A DNA stretch of 64,000 nt from Rhizobacter koreensis (GCF_013366375.1 NZ_JABWMJ010000003.1:186001-250000), one strand, 5' to 3'. Shown: positions 1 to 12,667, counted from the stretch's first letter. The notes: generated from the sequence alone by a model not told the origin. Program-made: numbers and translations.

Positions 1-1373
<1,373 letters not shown>

Positions 1374-1664
1374 TTACTGCTCGACGACGGCGAAGAGGTC
1401 TTCCTCGCGCATCACCAGCAACTCGTCGCCGTCGACCTTGACGGTCTGGCCGCTGTACTTGCCGAACAGCACGCGGTCGCCCACGCGGATGTTCAGCTGG
1501 ACCAGGTCGCCCTTGTCGGTGCGCTTGCCGGGACCGACCGCGAGCACTTCGCCCTGGTCGGGCTTCTCGGCGGCGTTGTCGGGGATGACGATGCCGGAGG
1601 CCGTCTTGGTTTCCTGTTCAACTCGCTTGACGATCACGCGATCGTGCAACGGACGTAGCTTCAT
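1374..1664 (-). CDS. groES: Co-chaperonin GroES (Hsp10)
   Basis: Heptameric lid of the GroEL chamber. The 96-residue protein starts [18 protein letters not shown] and has the normal family length. It carries the mobile-loop region [18 protein letters not shown] and the typical C-terminal beta strands. The open frame continues five codons upstream of the chosen ATG, but the ATG at 1664 gives the conserved N-terminus and has an AGGGAG Shine-Dalgarno just upstream. It is the first gene of the groESL operon. Repression by HrcA is predicted from the CIRCE element upstream. Confidence 0.98.
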   Translation of the reverse strand: MKLRPLHDRVIVKRVEQETKTASGIVIPDNAAEKPDQGEVLAVGPGKRTDKGDLVQLNIRVGDRVLFGKYSGQTVKVDGDELLVMREEDLFAVVEQ

Positions 1665-1692
1665 GGGGTCTCCCTGCAAGGTGTTGGGGGTG

Positions 1693-1718
1693 CCCCGGCA
1701 CCAGACGGTGTGCCGGGG
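1693..1718 (-). other. Stem-loop in the groES 5' leader
   Basis: Perfect 9-bp inverted repeat CCCCGGCAC / GTGCCGGGG with an 8-nt loop, lying between the CIRCE element and the groES Shine-Dalgarno. It would form in the groESL mRNA leader. The SD at about 1668-1673 is outside the stem, so this is not an obvious RNA thermometer. mRNA stabilisation is possible but unproven. Confidence 0.5.
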
Positions 1719-1724
1719 TGATCA

Positions 1725-1751
1725 TTAGCACTCGCCCGCGGTGAGTGCTAG
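1725..1751 (-). promoter_or_regulatory. CIRCE operator (HrcA-binding site)
   Basis: Inverted repeat TTAGCACTC - 9 nt - GAGTGCTAG, matching the CIRCE consensus TTAGCACTC-N9-GAGTGCTAA at all but the last position. It lies immediately downstream of the -10 box, at the expected transcription start of groES, where HrcA would block initiation until heat shock. hrcA itself is not in this window. Confidence 0.95.
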
Positions 1752-1758
1752 CAGGCCG

Positions 1759-1786
1759 ATTATAGGCGCCGGTTTTCGCATTTCAA
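1759..1786 (-). promoter_or_regulatory. sigma70-type promoter of groESL
   Basis: Read on the minus strand: -35 TTGAAA (1781-1786), 16-bp spacer, -10 TATAAT (1759-1764). The predicted start point falls at the edge of the CIRCE element. This indicates HrcA/CIRCE control of a vegetative promoter; I see no sigma32-type promoter in the same stretch. Confidence 0.88.
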
Positions 1787-1854
1787 GCCTCGGCGTGGGT
1801 TCGTCGCGCGCGCGGTGCGGGCTGCGGGGCGGGCCAGCGCGCTAGAGTGACCGC

Positions 1855-2454
1855 ATGACCCGACCCATTCTCGCCCTCGACGCCGACGGCGTGCTGCTCG
1901 ACTTCCACCAGGGCTACGCACGCGCCTGGGAGCGCGCGTTCGGCGTGGTGCCCGTCGAGCGGGACCCGCTCGCCTACTGGCCGATGGACCGCTGGCAGGT
2001 CGAACGGCTCGACGAAGAGCGGCGCGCGCATTTTCGCAATCACTTCGACGAACTGTTCTGGTCGACGGTGCCGGCGATTCCCGGTGCGATCGACGCCTGC
2101 CATCGCCTCGTCGCAGCGGGCTACCACCTGATCTGCGTGTCGGCGCTCGAGCCGCAGCACGCGCCGGCTCGCCTTCGCAACCTGCAGGAGCACGGCTTCC
2201 CAATCGAACGCGTCTGCGCCACGGGCAACGCGCTCGGCCCGCGCAGCCCGAAGGCGGACATCATCGCCGAGCTCGACCCGGCGGCCTTTGTCGACGACTA
2301 CCTGCCGTACCTGCGCGGCGTTCCGCCGCACGTGCACACCGCGCTCATCCTGCGCGCGCCGAACGGCAGTCCGAACGTCGGCAACGACCTGGCGCTCGCC
2401 AAGTCGGTGCACCAGGATCTGGCCGAGTTCGCCGACTTCTGGCTGAACCGCTAG
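1855..2454 (+). CDS. HAD-superfamily hydrolase, substrate unknown
   Basis: A 199-residue cytoplasmic phosphatase-like protein of the haloacid dehalogenase superfamily. Motif I is DADGV at residues 9-13 (nucleophile Asp9, acid/base Asp11), motif II is around VSALE, a lysine lies in SPKAD, and motif IV is FVDDYLPY near residue 143. The family uses Asp chemistry to remove phosphate from small metabolites, but the substrate cannot be inferred. It is monocistronic and convergent with yacG: the two genes share their stop region CTAG (stops at 2452-2454 plus, 2451-2453 minus). The ATG at 1855 fits a sensible N-terminus. Confidence 0.85.
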   Translation: MTRPILALDADGVLLDFHQGYARAWERAFGVVPVERDPLAYWPMDRWQVERLDEERRAHFRNHFDELFWSTVPAIPGAIDACHRLVAAGYHLICVSALEPQHAPARLRNLQEHGFPIERVCATGNALGPRSPKADIIAELDPAAFVDDYLPYLRGVPPHVHTALILRAPNGSPNVGNDLALAKSVHQDLAEFADFWLNR

Positions 2455-2663
2455 CCTGCAAACCCGGGGTCGTCGTCCTCGCGCGGCGGCGCCGCCGGCA
2501 CCCGGTACTCCTCGGCAGCCCAGGCGCCGAGATCGTTGTTGCGGCAGCGCTCGCTGCAGAACGGCCGGAACGGGTTCGACGGCGCGTAGGCGCTGCGACC
2601 GCCGCAGGTCGGGCAGCGCACGATGCGCGCAGTCGGCGCCGGAGCAATACGCTCTTCGCTCAT
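2451..2663 (-). CDS. yacG: DNA gyrase inhibitor YacG (zinc-binding)
   Basis: A 70-residue zinc-ribbon protein with Cys17, Cys20, Cys36 and Cys40 in the order CPTC...FCSERC, the YacG signature. In E. coli YacG binds the GyrB C-terminal domain and inhibits gyrase. The C-terminal tail is acidic and proline-rich. Its ATG overlaps the zapD stop as ATGA (2660-2663), so translation is coupled to zapD. The coaE-zapD-yacG order is conserved in proteobacteria. Confidence 0.93.
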   Translation of the reverse strand: MSEERIAPAPTARIVRCPTCGGRSAYAPSNPFRPFCSERCRNNDLGAWAAEEYRVPAAPPREDDDPGFAG

Positions 2664-3484
2664 GCGCAGAGCGTCAGCTCGAACTGCGCGTCGTCGGTGC
2701 TTGGCCTGAGCCGCCCCTCGGCATCCTGCTTCATCAGGCGGATCTGCACCATGAGCCGGTGGCCGCTGATCTCGGGCACCAGGTCGTCGCCGGCGTCCAT
2801 GCGCACTCGCAGCAGCTGGTAGGTACGGCCCTGCGGCAGGCTCTGCTGGAACTGGCCGGCGCTCGCGGCCACCTTGTGCGGCACGCCGGTATCGCGCAGC
2901 AAGCCGAGCAGAACCCGCAGCGCGTCGCCCAACGGCGCCAGCGTCTGCGTCCAGCCCAGCAGATCGGCACGCCGGCGCTCCGCGGGCAGTTGCTGCCACG
3001 CGTGGTAGGCGGGCAGGTCGAACTCGCAGGTGCCCCCCGGAATGCTGATGCGGCTGCGGATGCTCATCAGCCACTCGTTCGCAGTCAGCGCGATGCCGGG
3101 CTTGCCGGAGAGCTGGTTCAAGTCTTCGAACGCACGATCGATGCGCGCGATCACCTGATCGAGCGCCGCCTCGGAAACCGACGGGTTGCCGCGCAGCCCG
3201 TTGAACTGCTGGCGATGCCGCTCGAGCTCCTTGAGGAGGTCCGACTTCAAATCGGCGCGCGAGCCGACGTCCATCACCTCGAAGATTGTCGCGAGCGCGT
3301 AGTGGTGATCGACCGGTGCGTCGCGGACGATCAACTCGCCGAGCCGGTCGAACAGGTGTTCGAGCCGGAGCATCGTGCGGATGCTCTCGGTGAACGGGTA
3401 CTCGTACAGGATCAAGGCGGAGGCGGGCGGAAACGATGTCGGCCCGGAGCCAGGCGGCTCCCGACGGTGCGGCGATTCTTCCAT
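2660..3484 (-). CDS. zapD: Cell division protein ZapD
   Basis: FtsZ-associated protein (formerly DUF1342) that crosslinks FtsZ filaments at the division ring. From the ATG at 3484 the product is 274 residues, somewhat longer than the roughly 250 of E. coli. The first residues are a Pro/Ser-rich leader before the conserved ILYEYPFTESIRTMLRLEHL block. A GTG further upstream at 3538 stays in frame but would run into the coaE stop (3508), so it is less likely. The Shine-Dalgarno is weak. It sits between coaE and yacG in one minus-strand operon. Confidence 0.9.
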   Translation of the reverse strand: MEESPHRREPPGSGPTSFPPASALILYEYPFTESIRTMLRLEHLFDRLGELIVRDAPVDHHYALATIFEVMDVGSRADLKSDLLKELERHRQQFNGLRGNPSVSEAALDQVIARIDRAFEDLNQLSGKPGIALTANEWLMSIRSRISIPGGTCEFDLPAYHAWQQLPAERRRADLLGWTQTLAPLGDALRVLLGLLRDTGVPHKVAASAGQFQQSLPQGRTYQLLRVRMDAGDDLVPEISGHRLMVQIRLMKQDAEGRLRPSTDDAQFELTLCA

Positions 3485-3507
3485 AGGGGCGCCGCCGGCG
3501 CCCGTGC

Positions 3508-4137
3508 TCAGGCGTGAAGACCCGCTCGCGCAGTCCACAACGTGCCGACGATCTCGGCGAGCGCGTCGAGCGTGATCGCATCGTTGTCGATCACCACGTC
3601 GGCGATCGCGCGCCGGCGTGTGCGCGATGTCTGGCTGGCGATCACCGCGCGCGCGGCGTCGCTCGACCAGCCCGAACGCGCGACGATGCGGCGCACCTGC
3701 GTCTCTTCGGCACAGTCGATCACCCAGACCTCGTCGACGCGCGCGCGCCAGGTGGCCGATTCGGCGAGCAGCGGCACGTCGAAGACGACGATCGGGCCCT
3801 CGGCTGCCGCGGCCTGGCGATCGGTCTCCGCGCCGATTAGCGGGTGCAGGATTGCCTCGAGCCGGCGCCGCACGGCCGCGTCGGCGAACACCGCGCTGCG
3901 CATGCGCGCGCGGTCCATGCCGCCGGCGGCGTCGATGAACTCGGCGCCGAAATCGTTGCGGATCGCGTCGATGGCCGCGCCGCCCGGCTCGGCGAGACTG
4001 CGTGCAATGCGGTCGGTGTCGACCACGATCGCGCCGAGCCCGGCCAGCAGCGCCGCGACCGTGCTCTTGCCGCTGCCGATGCCGCCGGTGAGGCCGACGC
4101 GCCAGCAGCCGGGCAGCGGCGCAGCGCCGAGCGTCAC
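3508..4137 (-). CDS. coaE: Dephospho-CoA kinase
   Basis: Final step of coenzyme A synthesis: ATP-dependent phosphorylation of the ribose 3'-hydroxyl of dephospho-CoA. The product is 209 residues. The P-loop GGIGSGKS lies at residues 18-25, DTDRIAR follows the first strand, and VFDVPLL and the lid arginines are present. The GTG start at 4137 overlaps the pilD stop as GTGA (4134-4137), which supports coupled translation. The N-terminus has about 10 extra residues before the P-loop strand; no later start is more convincing. It is flanked by pilD and zapD. Confidence 0.95.
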   Translation of the reverse strand: MTLGAAPLPGCWRVGLTGGIGSGKSTVAALLAGLGAIVVDTDRIARSLAEPGGAAIDAIRNDFGAEFIDAAGGMDRARMRSAVFADAAVRRRLEAILHPLIGAETDRQAAAAEGPIVVFDVPLLAESATWRARVDEVWVIDCAEETQVRRIVARSGWSSDAARAVIASQTSRTRRRAIADVVIDNDAITLDALAEIVGTLWTARAGLHA

Positions 4138-4985
4138 GCCCAGCCGAGCCAGCCGAGCACGCGCTGCTGCCCAGCCAGCATGACGACGATGCCGGCGCCG
4201 GCGAGGAACGGTCCGAACGGCACGTAGCGGCCTTCGCGCAGCGAGGCGGCGAACTTCATCGCGATCCCGACGACGGCGCCGATCAGGGATGCCGCCAGCA
4301 CGATCGGCAGGATCATCTTGAGGCCGAGCCAGGCGCCGAGCGCCGCGAGCAGCTTGAAGTCGCCGAAGCCCATGCCCTCCTTGCCGGTGGCGAGCTTGAA
4401 GACCCAGTAGATGGTCCAGAGCGAGAGATACCCGACCACCGCACCCCAGACCGCCTGTGGCAGCGCGATGGTCCAGCCGAGCGCGCTCGCGACGAGCCCG
4501 GCCCAGAGCAGCGGCAGCGTCAGCGAGTCGGGCAGCAGCGTGGTGTCCCAGTCGATGCCCGCGAGGGCGATCAGCACCGCGGCGAACGCGCACCAGAGCA
4601 GCGCCACCGGCTGCGCGCCGACACGCCAACCGACGAGGCCGAACAGCAGCGCGGTGAACAGCTCGACGAGGGGATAACGCGCAGAAATGGGGGCGCGGCA
4701 CGCCGAGCAGCGTCCGCGCAGCCAGAGCCAGCTCGCGACCGGGATGTTCTCGTACCAGCAGATCTGATGGCCGCACGACGGGCAGCGCGAGCGCGGCAGC
4801 GCCAGCGTGATCGGCTGGCCGAGGTCGACCTCGACGCCCAGCATCTCGGCGCTGTCGCGCTTCCAGCCGCGCTCCAGCATCAGCGGGAGCCGGTGGATGA
4901 CGACGTTCAGGAAGCTCCCGACGCACAAGCCCACGAGGGCCAGCACGAAGGGCGAGAGGACGATCTCGTAGTCGGTCGCCGTCAT
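4134..4985 (-). CDS. pilD: Type IV prepilin peptidase / N-methyltransferase PilD
   Basis: Inner-membrane aspartyl protease that cleaves and N-methylates type IV prepilins and type II secretion pseudopilins. The 283-residue protein has an N-terminal membrane segment, then a cytoplasmic loop with two zinc-type CxxC pairs (Cys68/Cys71, Cys93/Cys96), then a bundle of membrane helices. Catalytic aspartates are visible in GIDWDTTLLPD (Asp145/147) and GMGFGDFK (Asp209). It belongs to pilB-pilC-pilD, followed by coaE. All residues of a bifunctional enzyme are present. Confidence 0.97.
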   Translation of the reverse strand: MTATDYEIVLSPFVLALVGLCVGSFLNVVIHRLPLMLERGWKRDSAEMLGVEVDLGQPITLALPRSRCPSCGHQICWYENIPVASWLWLRGRCSACRAPISARYPLVELFTALLFGLVGWRVGAQPVALLWCAFAAVLIALAGIDWDTTLLPDSLTLPLLWAGLVASALGWTIALPQAVWGAVVGYLSLWTIYWVFKLATGKEGMGFGDFKLLAALGAWLGLKMILPIVLAASLIGAVVGIAMKFAASLREGRYVPFGPFLAGAGIVVMLAGQQRVLGWLGWA

Positions 4986-4995
4986 CGGACGGCGA

Positions 4996-6213
4996 TCAGA
5001 CGACCTGGCCCAGCTTGAAGATCGGCAGGTACATCGAGACCACGATGCCGCCGATCAGGGTGCCGAGGATCACGATGATGATCGGCTCCATCAGGCTCGA
5101 CAGACCCTTCACGGCCTCGTCGACCTCGTCCTCGTAGAACTCGGCCGCCTTGCCGAGCATGGCGTCGAGCGAGCCCGACTCCTCGCCGATCGCGCACATC
5201 TGGATCACCATGATCGGGAACACGCCGGTGGTCTGCATCGACGTGGTGAGCGCCGAGCCGGTGGAGACGTCCTTCTGGATCTGGTCGGTGGCGTCCTTGA
5301 ACACCGCGTTGCCCGACGCGCCGCCGACGGAGTCGAGCGCCTCGACGAGCGGCACGCCGGCCGCGAACATGGTCGAGAGGGTGCGGGTCCAGCGCGCGAT
5401 CGCCGTCTTGTTGAGGAGCGGCCCGAACACCGGGATGCGCAGCAGCAGGCGGTCCATGTAGCGCTGCATCTTGGGTGAGCGCTTCCACGACTGCAGGAAG
5501 AAGTAGACCCCGCCGCCGATGATGCCGAAGATGAGGTACCAGTACGCGACGAATATCTTGGAGATCGAGATGACGATCAGTGTCGGCGCCGGCAGGTCGG
5601 CGCCGAAGTTCTTGAAGACGTCCTCGAAGGCCGGGATCACGAAGATCATGATCACCGACAGCACCACGAAGGCGACGACCAGCACCGCGATCGGATAGAT
5701 CATCGCGGACTTGATCTTGGCCTTGATGGCCATCGTCTTTTCCTGATAGATCGCGAGGCGATCGAGCAGGGTCTCCAGGATGCCGCCCGCCTCGCCGGCC
5801 TCGACCAGGTTGCAGTACAGCGCGTCGAAGTAGAGCGGGTGCTTGCGGAACGCTGCCGAGAGGCTGGTACCCGTCTCGACGTCGGAACGGATGTCGGTCA
5901 GCAGGCGCGTCAGCTTGGGGTTGGTGCTGCCGCGCGCGACGATGTCGAACGACTGGATCAGCGGCACGCCGGCGCGCATCATCGTCGAGAGCTGGCGCGT
6001 GAAGATTGCGATGTCCTTCTGCTTGATGGACTTGCCGCCCGAGGTGCGGCGCTTCTTCACCTTGTTGACCATCACGCCCTGGCGGCGCAGGCTCGCGCTC
6101 ACCATGGCCTCGCCACCGGCGCGCATCTCGCCGCGAACGACCTTGCCGTTCTTGTCCTTGCCTTCCCACTCGAAGACGGTGTCCTTGATGCGTGCTACTG
6201 CTGCCGTTGCCAT
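4996..6213 (-). CDS. pilC: Type IV pilus inner-membrane platform protein PilC
   Basis: Polytopic inner-membrane protein of 405 residues onto which PilB docks during pilus extension. Two GspF/PilC domains are recognisable (about residues 70-195 and 275-397), each ending in hydrophobic segments. Examples are IYPIAVLVVAFVVLSVIMIF, WYLIFGIIGGGVYFF and a C-terminal helix ending SMYLPIFKLGQVV. The N-terminus contains the FEWEGKDKNGKVVRGE block typical of PilC. It lies 10 bp from pilD and 78 bp from pilB in the same transcription unit. Confidence 0.97.
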   Translation of the reverse strand: MATAAVARIKDTVFEWEGKDKNGKVVRGEMRAGGEAMVSASLRRQGVMVNKVKKRRTSGGKSIKQKDIAIFTRQLSTMMRAGVPLIQSFDIVARGSTNPKLTRLLTDIRSDVETGTSLSAAFRKHPLYFDALYCNLVEAGEAGGILETLLDRLAIYQEKTMAIKAKIKSAMIYPIAVLVVAFVVLSVIMIFVIPAFEDVFKNFGADLPAPTLIVISISKIFVAYWYLIFGIIGGGVYFFLQSWKRSPKMQRYMDRLLLRIPVFGPLLNKTAIARWTRTLSTMFAAGVPLVEALDSVGGASGNAVFKDATDQIQKDVSTGSALTTSMQTTGVFPIMVIQMCAIGEESGSLDAMLGKAAEFYEDEVDEAVKGLSSLMEPIIIVILGTLIGGIVVSMYLPIFKLGQVV

Positions 6214-6291
6214 GCTGCTATCGAGGCGCGCCTCGTCGTTGGGGTCGGTGCGAGCGTGCGGCGCCGTGCGCCCGCCGGCTTGCCCGAGCGA

Positions 6292-8010
6292 TTACTCGTT
6301 GGTGACGGAGATGACTTCTTCCAGCGTCGTGACGCCGGCGCGGACCTTGAGCAGGCCCGACTGACGCAGGTCGCGCACGCCTTCGCGCTGCGCCTGCGCC
6401 GCAATGTCCATCGAGGTGCCTTCGTTCAGGATCAGGCGCTGGATCTCTTCGGTGATCGGCATCACCTGGTAGACGCCGGCGCGGCCCTTGTAGCCGTTGG
6501 TGCACGCCGAGCAGCCGACCGCGCGGTACGGCTTCCAGGTGCCGTCGAGATCGTCGGCCTTGAAGCCGGCCTTGAGCAGCGCCTCGCGCGGATACTCGGC
6601 CGGCACCTTGCAGTTCTCGCAGAGCTTGCGGGCCAGGCGCTGCGCGGTGATGAGGAGCACGCTCGCGGCGATGTTGAACGGCGCGACGCCCATGTTCATG
6701 AGCCGCGTCAGCGTGGTCGGCGCGTCGTTGGTGTGCAGCGTCGACATCACCATGTGGCCGGTCTGCGCCGCCTTCATCGCGATGTCGGCGGTGTCGAGGT
6801 CGCGGATCTCGCCGACCATGATGATGTCCGGGTCCTGGCGCAGGAACGACTTCAGCGCGGCCGCGAAGGTGAGGCCGGCCTTGTCGTTGACGTTGACCTG
6901 GTTGACGCCCGGCAGGTTGATTTCCGCCGGGTCCTCGACGGTCGAGATGTTGACGCCCGGCTGGTTCAGGATGTTGAGGCAGGTGTAGAGCGACACCGTC
7001 TTGCCGGAGCCGGTCGGGCCGGTGACCAGCACCATGCCGTACGGACGCTGGATCGCCTTCAGCAGGCGGTCCTTCTCGACCTTCTCGTAGCCGAGCGCCT
7101 CGATTCCGACCTTCGCGCTCGACGGGTCTAGGATACGGATCACGATCTTCTCGCCGAAGAGGGTCGGCAGCGTCGAGACCCGGAAGTCGATCGCCTTGGA
7201 GCCGAACTTCAGCTTCATGCGGCCGTCCTGCGGCACGCGCTTCTCGGCAATGTCGAGCCGCGAGATGACCTTGATGCGCGACGACAGCTTGTCCTTGATC
7301 GCGATCGGCGGCTGCGTGATCTCGCGCAGCTCGCCGTCGATGCGAAACCGCACCCGGTAGTTGAACTCGTAGGGCTCGAAATGAAGGTCGGAGGCGCGCA
7401 GGTTGATCGCGTCGATCAGCATCTTCTGCAGGAAACGCACCACCGGCGCGTCCTCGACGTCGCTGGTCGCCTCGGCGGCTTCCTGCTGCGTGGTGACGTC
7501 GTCGGTGACGTCGAACTCGAAGTCGCCCGACGAGAGCGCCTCGATCGACTCGCTCGCGCTGCTGGCGCTGCCCTCGAGCATCTTGGCGAGCTTGTCGTGC
7601 TCGACGATGACCCACTCGGGCGAAAGCTGCGTCGCGAACTTGATGCGCTCGGCGGCTTCCTGGTCGGTCGGGTCGGCCCCGCCGATGAAGACGCGATTGC
7701 CGCGCTTGCCGAGCACCACCACCTGGTACTGGACCGCGAGCTTGGCATCGATGACGTTCTTCGGGAGTTTCTGCGCGTCGACCGAAGACAGGTCGAGCAA
7801 CGGCAGCGCCAGCGCGCTCGACAGCGTGTGGGCCAGATCCGCCGGTGCCACGTGGCCCGACTCGATGACCGATTGCACGAAGCTGCTGCGCTTGTCCTTG
7901 GACGAGCGCACCAGATCCTCGGCGGTCTTCGCGTTGAGCTTGCCCGCATGGACCAGCACTCTCGCGACACCGGAGAGGAGGGAATGCGGGGCTTCGGCCA
8001 ATGTGTCCAA
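6292..8010 (-). CDS. pilB: Type IV pilus assembly ATPase PilB
   Basis: Cytoplasmic hexameric ATPase that powers pilin polymerisation. 572 residues: N-terminal GspE/MshEN domain (about 1-150), then the core ATPase. Walker A is GPTGSGKT (331-338), the Asp box is around residue 360, Walker B is IIMVGEIRD (396-404), and a His box is STLHTND. The zinc tetracysteine is Cys464, Cys467, Cys500 and Cys503. The start is uncertain: the first usable codon is TTG at 8010, a second TTG lies at 8001, and an in-frame stop excludes anything longer. A sigma70-like promoter lies upstream at 8074-8102. Confidence 0.95.
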   Translation of the reverse strand: MDTLAEAPHSLLSGVARVLVHAGKLNAKTAEDLVRSSKDKRSSFVQSVIESGHVAPADLAHTLSSALALPLLDLSSVDAQKLPKNVIDAKLAVQYQVVVLGKRGNRVFIGGADPTDQEAAERIKFATQLSPEWVIVEHDKLAKMLEGSASSASESIEALSSGDFEFDVTDDVTTQQEAAEATSDVEDAPVVRFLQKMLIDAINLRASDLHFEPYEFNYRVRFRIDGELREITQPPIAIKDKLSSRIKVISRLDIAEKRVPQDGRMKLKFGSKAIDFRVSTLPTLFGEKIVIRILDPSSAKVGIEALGYEKVEKDRLLKAIQRPYGMVLVTGPTGSGKTVSLYTCLNILNQPGVNISTVEDPAEINLPGVNQVNVNDKAGLTFAAALKSFLRQDPDIIMVGEIRDLDTADIAMKAAQTGHMVMSTLHTNDAPTTLTRLMNMGVAPFNIAASVLLITAQRLARKLCENCKVPAEYPREALLKAGFKADDLDGTWKPYRAVGCSACTNGYKGRAGVYQVMPITEEIQRLILNEGTSMDIAAQAQREGVRDLRQSGLLKVRAGVTTLEEVISVTNE

Positions 8011-8073
8011 CTGCGAAGGCTCAGGGCAAGGGCGGGGAGATCAAGGCATCATCGCCGATCAGCCCGGCCGTGT

Positions 8074-8102
8074 ATATAACAGGCCCGAGACACCCACGCC
8101 AA
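8074..8102 (-). promoter_or_regulatory. Candidate sigma70 promoter of pilB-pilC-pilD
   Basis: On the minus strand: -35 TTGGCG (8097-8102), 17-bp spacer, -10 TTATAT (8074-8079). The predicted leader to the TTG start of pilB is about 57 nt. It is the only convincing promoter between tRNA-Pro and pilB. Confidence 0.6.
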
Positions 8103-8175
8103 CAATTCACGTGCCAGGCGCCTCGCGGCGCGGCAGTGCTGGTTGGAGCCGACACGGCGGCAACCACGTGAAACC

Positions 8176-8252
8176 TGGTCGGGGTGAGAGGATTCGAACC
8201 TCCGGCCTCTACGTCCCGAACGTAGCGCTCTACCAGGCTAAGCTACACCCCG
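8176..8252 (-). tRNA. tRNA-Pro (anticodon CGG)
   Basis: 77-nt cloverleaf on the minus strand. The acceptor stem CGGGGTG pairs with CACCCCG and is followed by an encoded ACCA tail. The anticodon stem CTACG/CGTAG encloses loop TTCGGGA, anticodon CGG. The T-arm has GGTTCGAATCC. It lies downstream of ispB on the same strand and may be cotranscribed with it; no separate promoter was seen. Confidence 0.97.
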
Positions 8253-8306
8253 ATTTCGAGGCAAGGCACTGGCTGCCCCGCCTCGATGAAACGGCCGGCT
8301 AGCAGG

Positions 8307-9299
8307 TCACGAAGACCGCTCGACCGACCGAACGCATAAGTCTAGCAGAGCTTCGCGGAACTGGGACACCGGGAGCGCCTCGAGTGCGCATCTTGCCTCG
8401 TTCGCTTCGGCCCGCGCGGCCTCACGCGTGGCCTCGAGCGCACCCGTGGAGCGCACGATCCGCACGATGTCGGGCAGGCGAGCGACCTCGCCATGCTCGA
8501 TGGCATGGCGGATCAGCGCACGCTCGTCTTCGCTGCCGCGCTCCATCGCGATGAGGAGCGGCAGCGTGGGCTTGCCTTCGCGCAGGTCGTCGCCGACGTT
8601 CTTGCCGAGTTGCTCGGTGGCGCCTTCGTAATCGAGCAGGTCATCGACGAGCTGGAACGAGGTGCCGAGCGCACGCCCGTACGACGCGCAGGCTTCCTCG
8701 ACCGGGAGGTCGGCATCGGCGAGCACCGCGCCGAGCCGCGCGCTCGCCTCGAACAGCTTGGCCGTCTTGAAGCGGATCACGCGAAGGTAGTCGTCGACGG
8801 CGACGTCGGGGTCATGCATGTTCATCAGCTGCATGACCTCGCCCTCGGCGATCACGTTGGTGGCGTCGGCAAGCACCTCGAGCACGCGCATGCGGTTGAC
8901 GCTCACCATCATCTGGAACGCGCGCGAATAGACGAAGTCGCCGACCAGCACGCTCGCCGCGTTGCCGAACAGCTCGTTGGCGGTGCGCCGGCCGCGCCGC
9001 AGCGACGATTCGTCGACGACGTCGTCGTGCAGCAGCGTGGCCGTATGAATGAACTCCACCGTTGCCGCGAGTTCGAAGCGCTCGGGGCCGTCGAAGCCGA
9101 GCGCGCGCGCGAACAGCAGGACCAGCCGAGGCCGGATGCGCTTGCCGCCGGCGCTGATGATGTACTGGCCAATCTGGTCGATCAGAGCGACTCGCGAGGC
9201 GAGCCGGCGATTAATGACGGCGTCGACCTGCAGCATGTCCTCGGCGATCAACGCGAAGGCGCCGGGGGACGTGGTCAGGTGCGAAAGTGGCGTGTGCAA
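8307..9299 (-). CDS. ispB: Octaprenyl diphosphate synthase (IspB-type polyprenyl synthase)
   Basis: Trans-prenyltransferase that makes the ubiquinone side-chain precursor by adding isopentenyl units to farnesyl diphosphate. From the TTG at 9299 the product is 330 residues, close to the family norm. The first Asp-rich motif is DDVVD (92-96) and the second DDLLD (219-223), with GGKRIRPRL near residue 51. An in-frame start at 9392 exists, but the -10 box TATAAT at 9321-9326 lies downstream of it, which argues for the shorter form. It is divergent from rplU-rpmA. The exact chain length made is inferred from context, not visible. Confidence 0.92.
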   Translation of the reverse strand: MHTPLSHLTTSPGAFALIAEDMLQVDAVINRRLASRVALIDQIGQYIISAGGKRIRPRLVLLFARALGFDGPERFELAATVEFIHTATLLHDDVVDESSLRRGRRTANELFGNAASVLVGDFVYSRAFQMMVSVNRMRVLEVLADATNVIAEGEVMQLMNMHDPDVAVDDYLRVIRFKTAKLFEASARLGAVLADADLPVEEACASYGRALGTSFQLVDDLLDYEGATEQLGKNVGDDLREGKPTLPLLIAMERGSEDERALIRHAIEHGEVARLPDIVRIVRSTGALEATREAARAEANEARCALEALPVSQFREALLDLCVRSVERSS

Positions 9300-9320
9300 G
9301 CTGGACTCGAGGGCTGCGCG

Positions 9321-9326
9321 ATTATA
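9321..9326 (-). promoter_or_regulatory. Candidate -10 box for ispB
   Basis: TATAAT on the minus strand, about 22 nt upstream of the TTG start at 9299. A -35-like TTGGCG lies at only 14 bp spacing, so the upstream element is doubtful. Its main value is in choosing the ispB start. Confidence 0.5.
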
Positions 9327-9398
9327 GAAAGGCGAGGCTCCGCCAAGCCTGGCGAACGGCTGCGCCGAACCGGCGCGTCGTCGCCAGCGCAACGTGGC

Positions 9399-9429
9399 TT
9401 GTGCGGTGAGGCCGGCTTCGTGTTATAGT
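9399..9429 (+). promoter_or_regulatory. Candidate promoter of rplU-rpmA
   Basis: -35-like TTGTGC (9399-9404) and -10 TATAGT (9424-9429) with a 19-bp spacer, or 18 if TTATAG is used. The predicted leader to rplU is about 95 nt and contains a GGCGCC...GGCGCC hairpin at 9457-9482. Confidence 0.5.
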
Positions 9430-9529
9430 CGCGGGCTGTGCTCGCCAAGCACCCCAGGCGCCTCAGGCATTTAGCCGGCGCCCGCGCAGCGGCCCGTCGG
9501 CCCCTGCAGCTTCGAAGGAAGGTCTCCAG

Positions 9530-9841
9530 ATGTACGCGGTTATCAAGACCGGTGGCAAACAATACAGGGTTGCTGCCGGTGAAAAGCTCAAGATCGAAAA
9601 GATCAGCGCCGATGTCGGCCAGCAGGTCACGCTCGACCAGGTGATGGCCATCGGCAATGGCGCCGAGCTCTCGATCGGCGCTCCGCTGGTCGCTGGCGCG
9701 AACGTCGTCGCCACCGTGCTGTCGCAGGGCCGTCACGACAAGGTCCGCATCTTCAAGATGCGCCGTCGCAAGCACTACCAGAAGCGCCAGGGGCACCGGC
9801 AATCGTTCACCGAGATCCAGATCGACGCGGTCAACGCGTGA
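9530..9841 (+). CDS. rplU: 50S ribosomal protein L21
   Basis: 103-residue L21, starting [20 protein letters not shown] and ending in the basic [14 protein letters not shown] rRNA-binding block. It binds 23S rRNA in the large subunit. A strong SD (GAAGGAAGG) precedes the ATG. Length and all conserved blocks are normal. It is the first gene of the rplU-rpmA unit, which ends at the terminator at 10154-10180. The hairpin in its leader could take part in autoregulation, but this is conjecture. Confidence 0.98.
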   Translation: MYAVIKTGGKQYRVAAGEKLKIEKISADVGQQVTLDQVMAIGNGAELSIGAPLVAGANVVATVLSQGRHDKVRIFKMRRRKHYQKRQGHRQSFTEIQIDAVNA

Positions 9842-9873
9842 TCCTGGGTCCAGCCTAGTCAAGGAGTTCCGAG

Positions 9874-12609
<2,736 letters not shown>

Positions 12610-12667
12610 CGGCGGCAGCCCGCCCCGCCGGCGTCAGAGGTCAGCGGCGAACGCACCGGAACTGCTC

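Noticed and set aside
8106..8172. TTCACGTG...CACGTGAA inverted repeat downstream of tRNA-Pro
   Set aside because: Half-sites are themselves palindromes 51 bp apart; no U-tract and no known regulator, so chance is a fair explanation.
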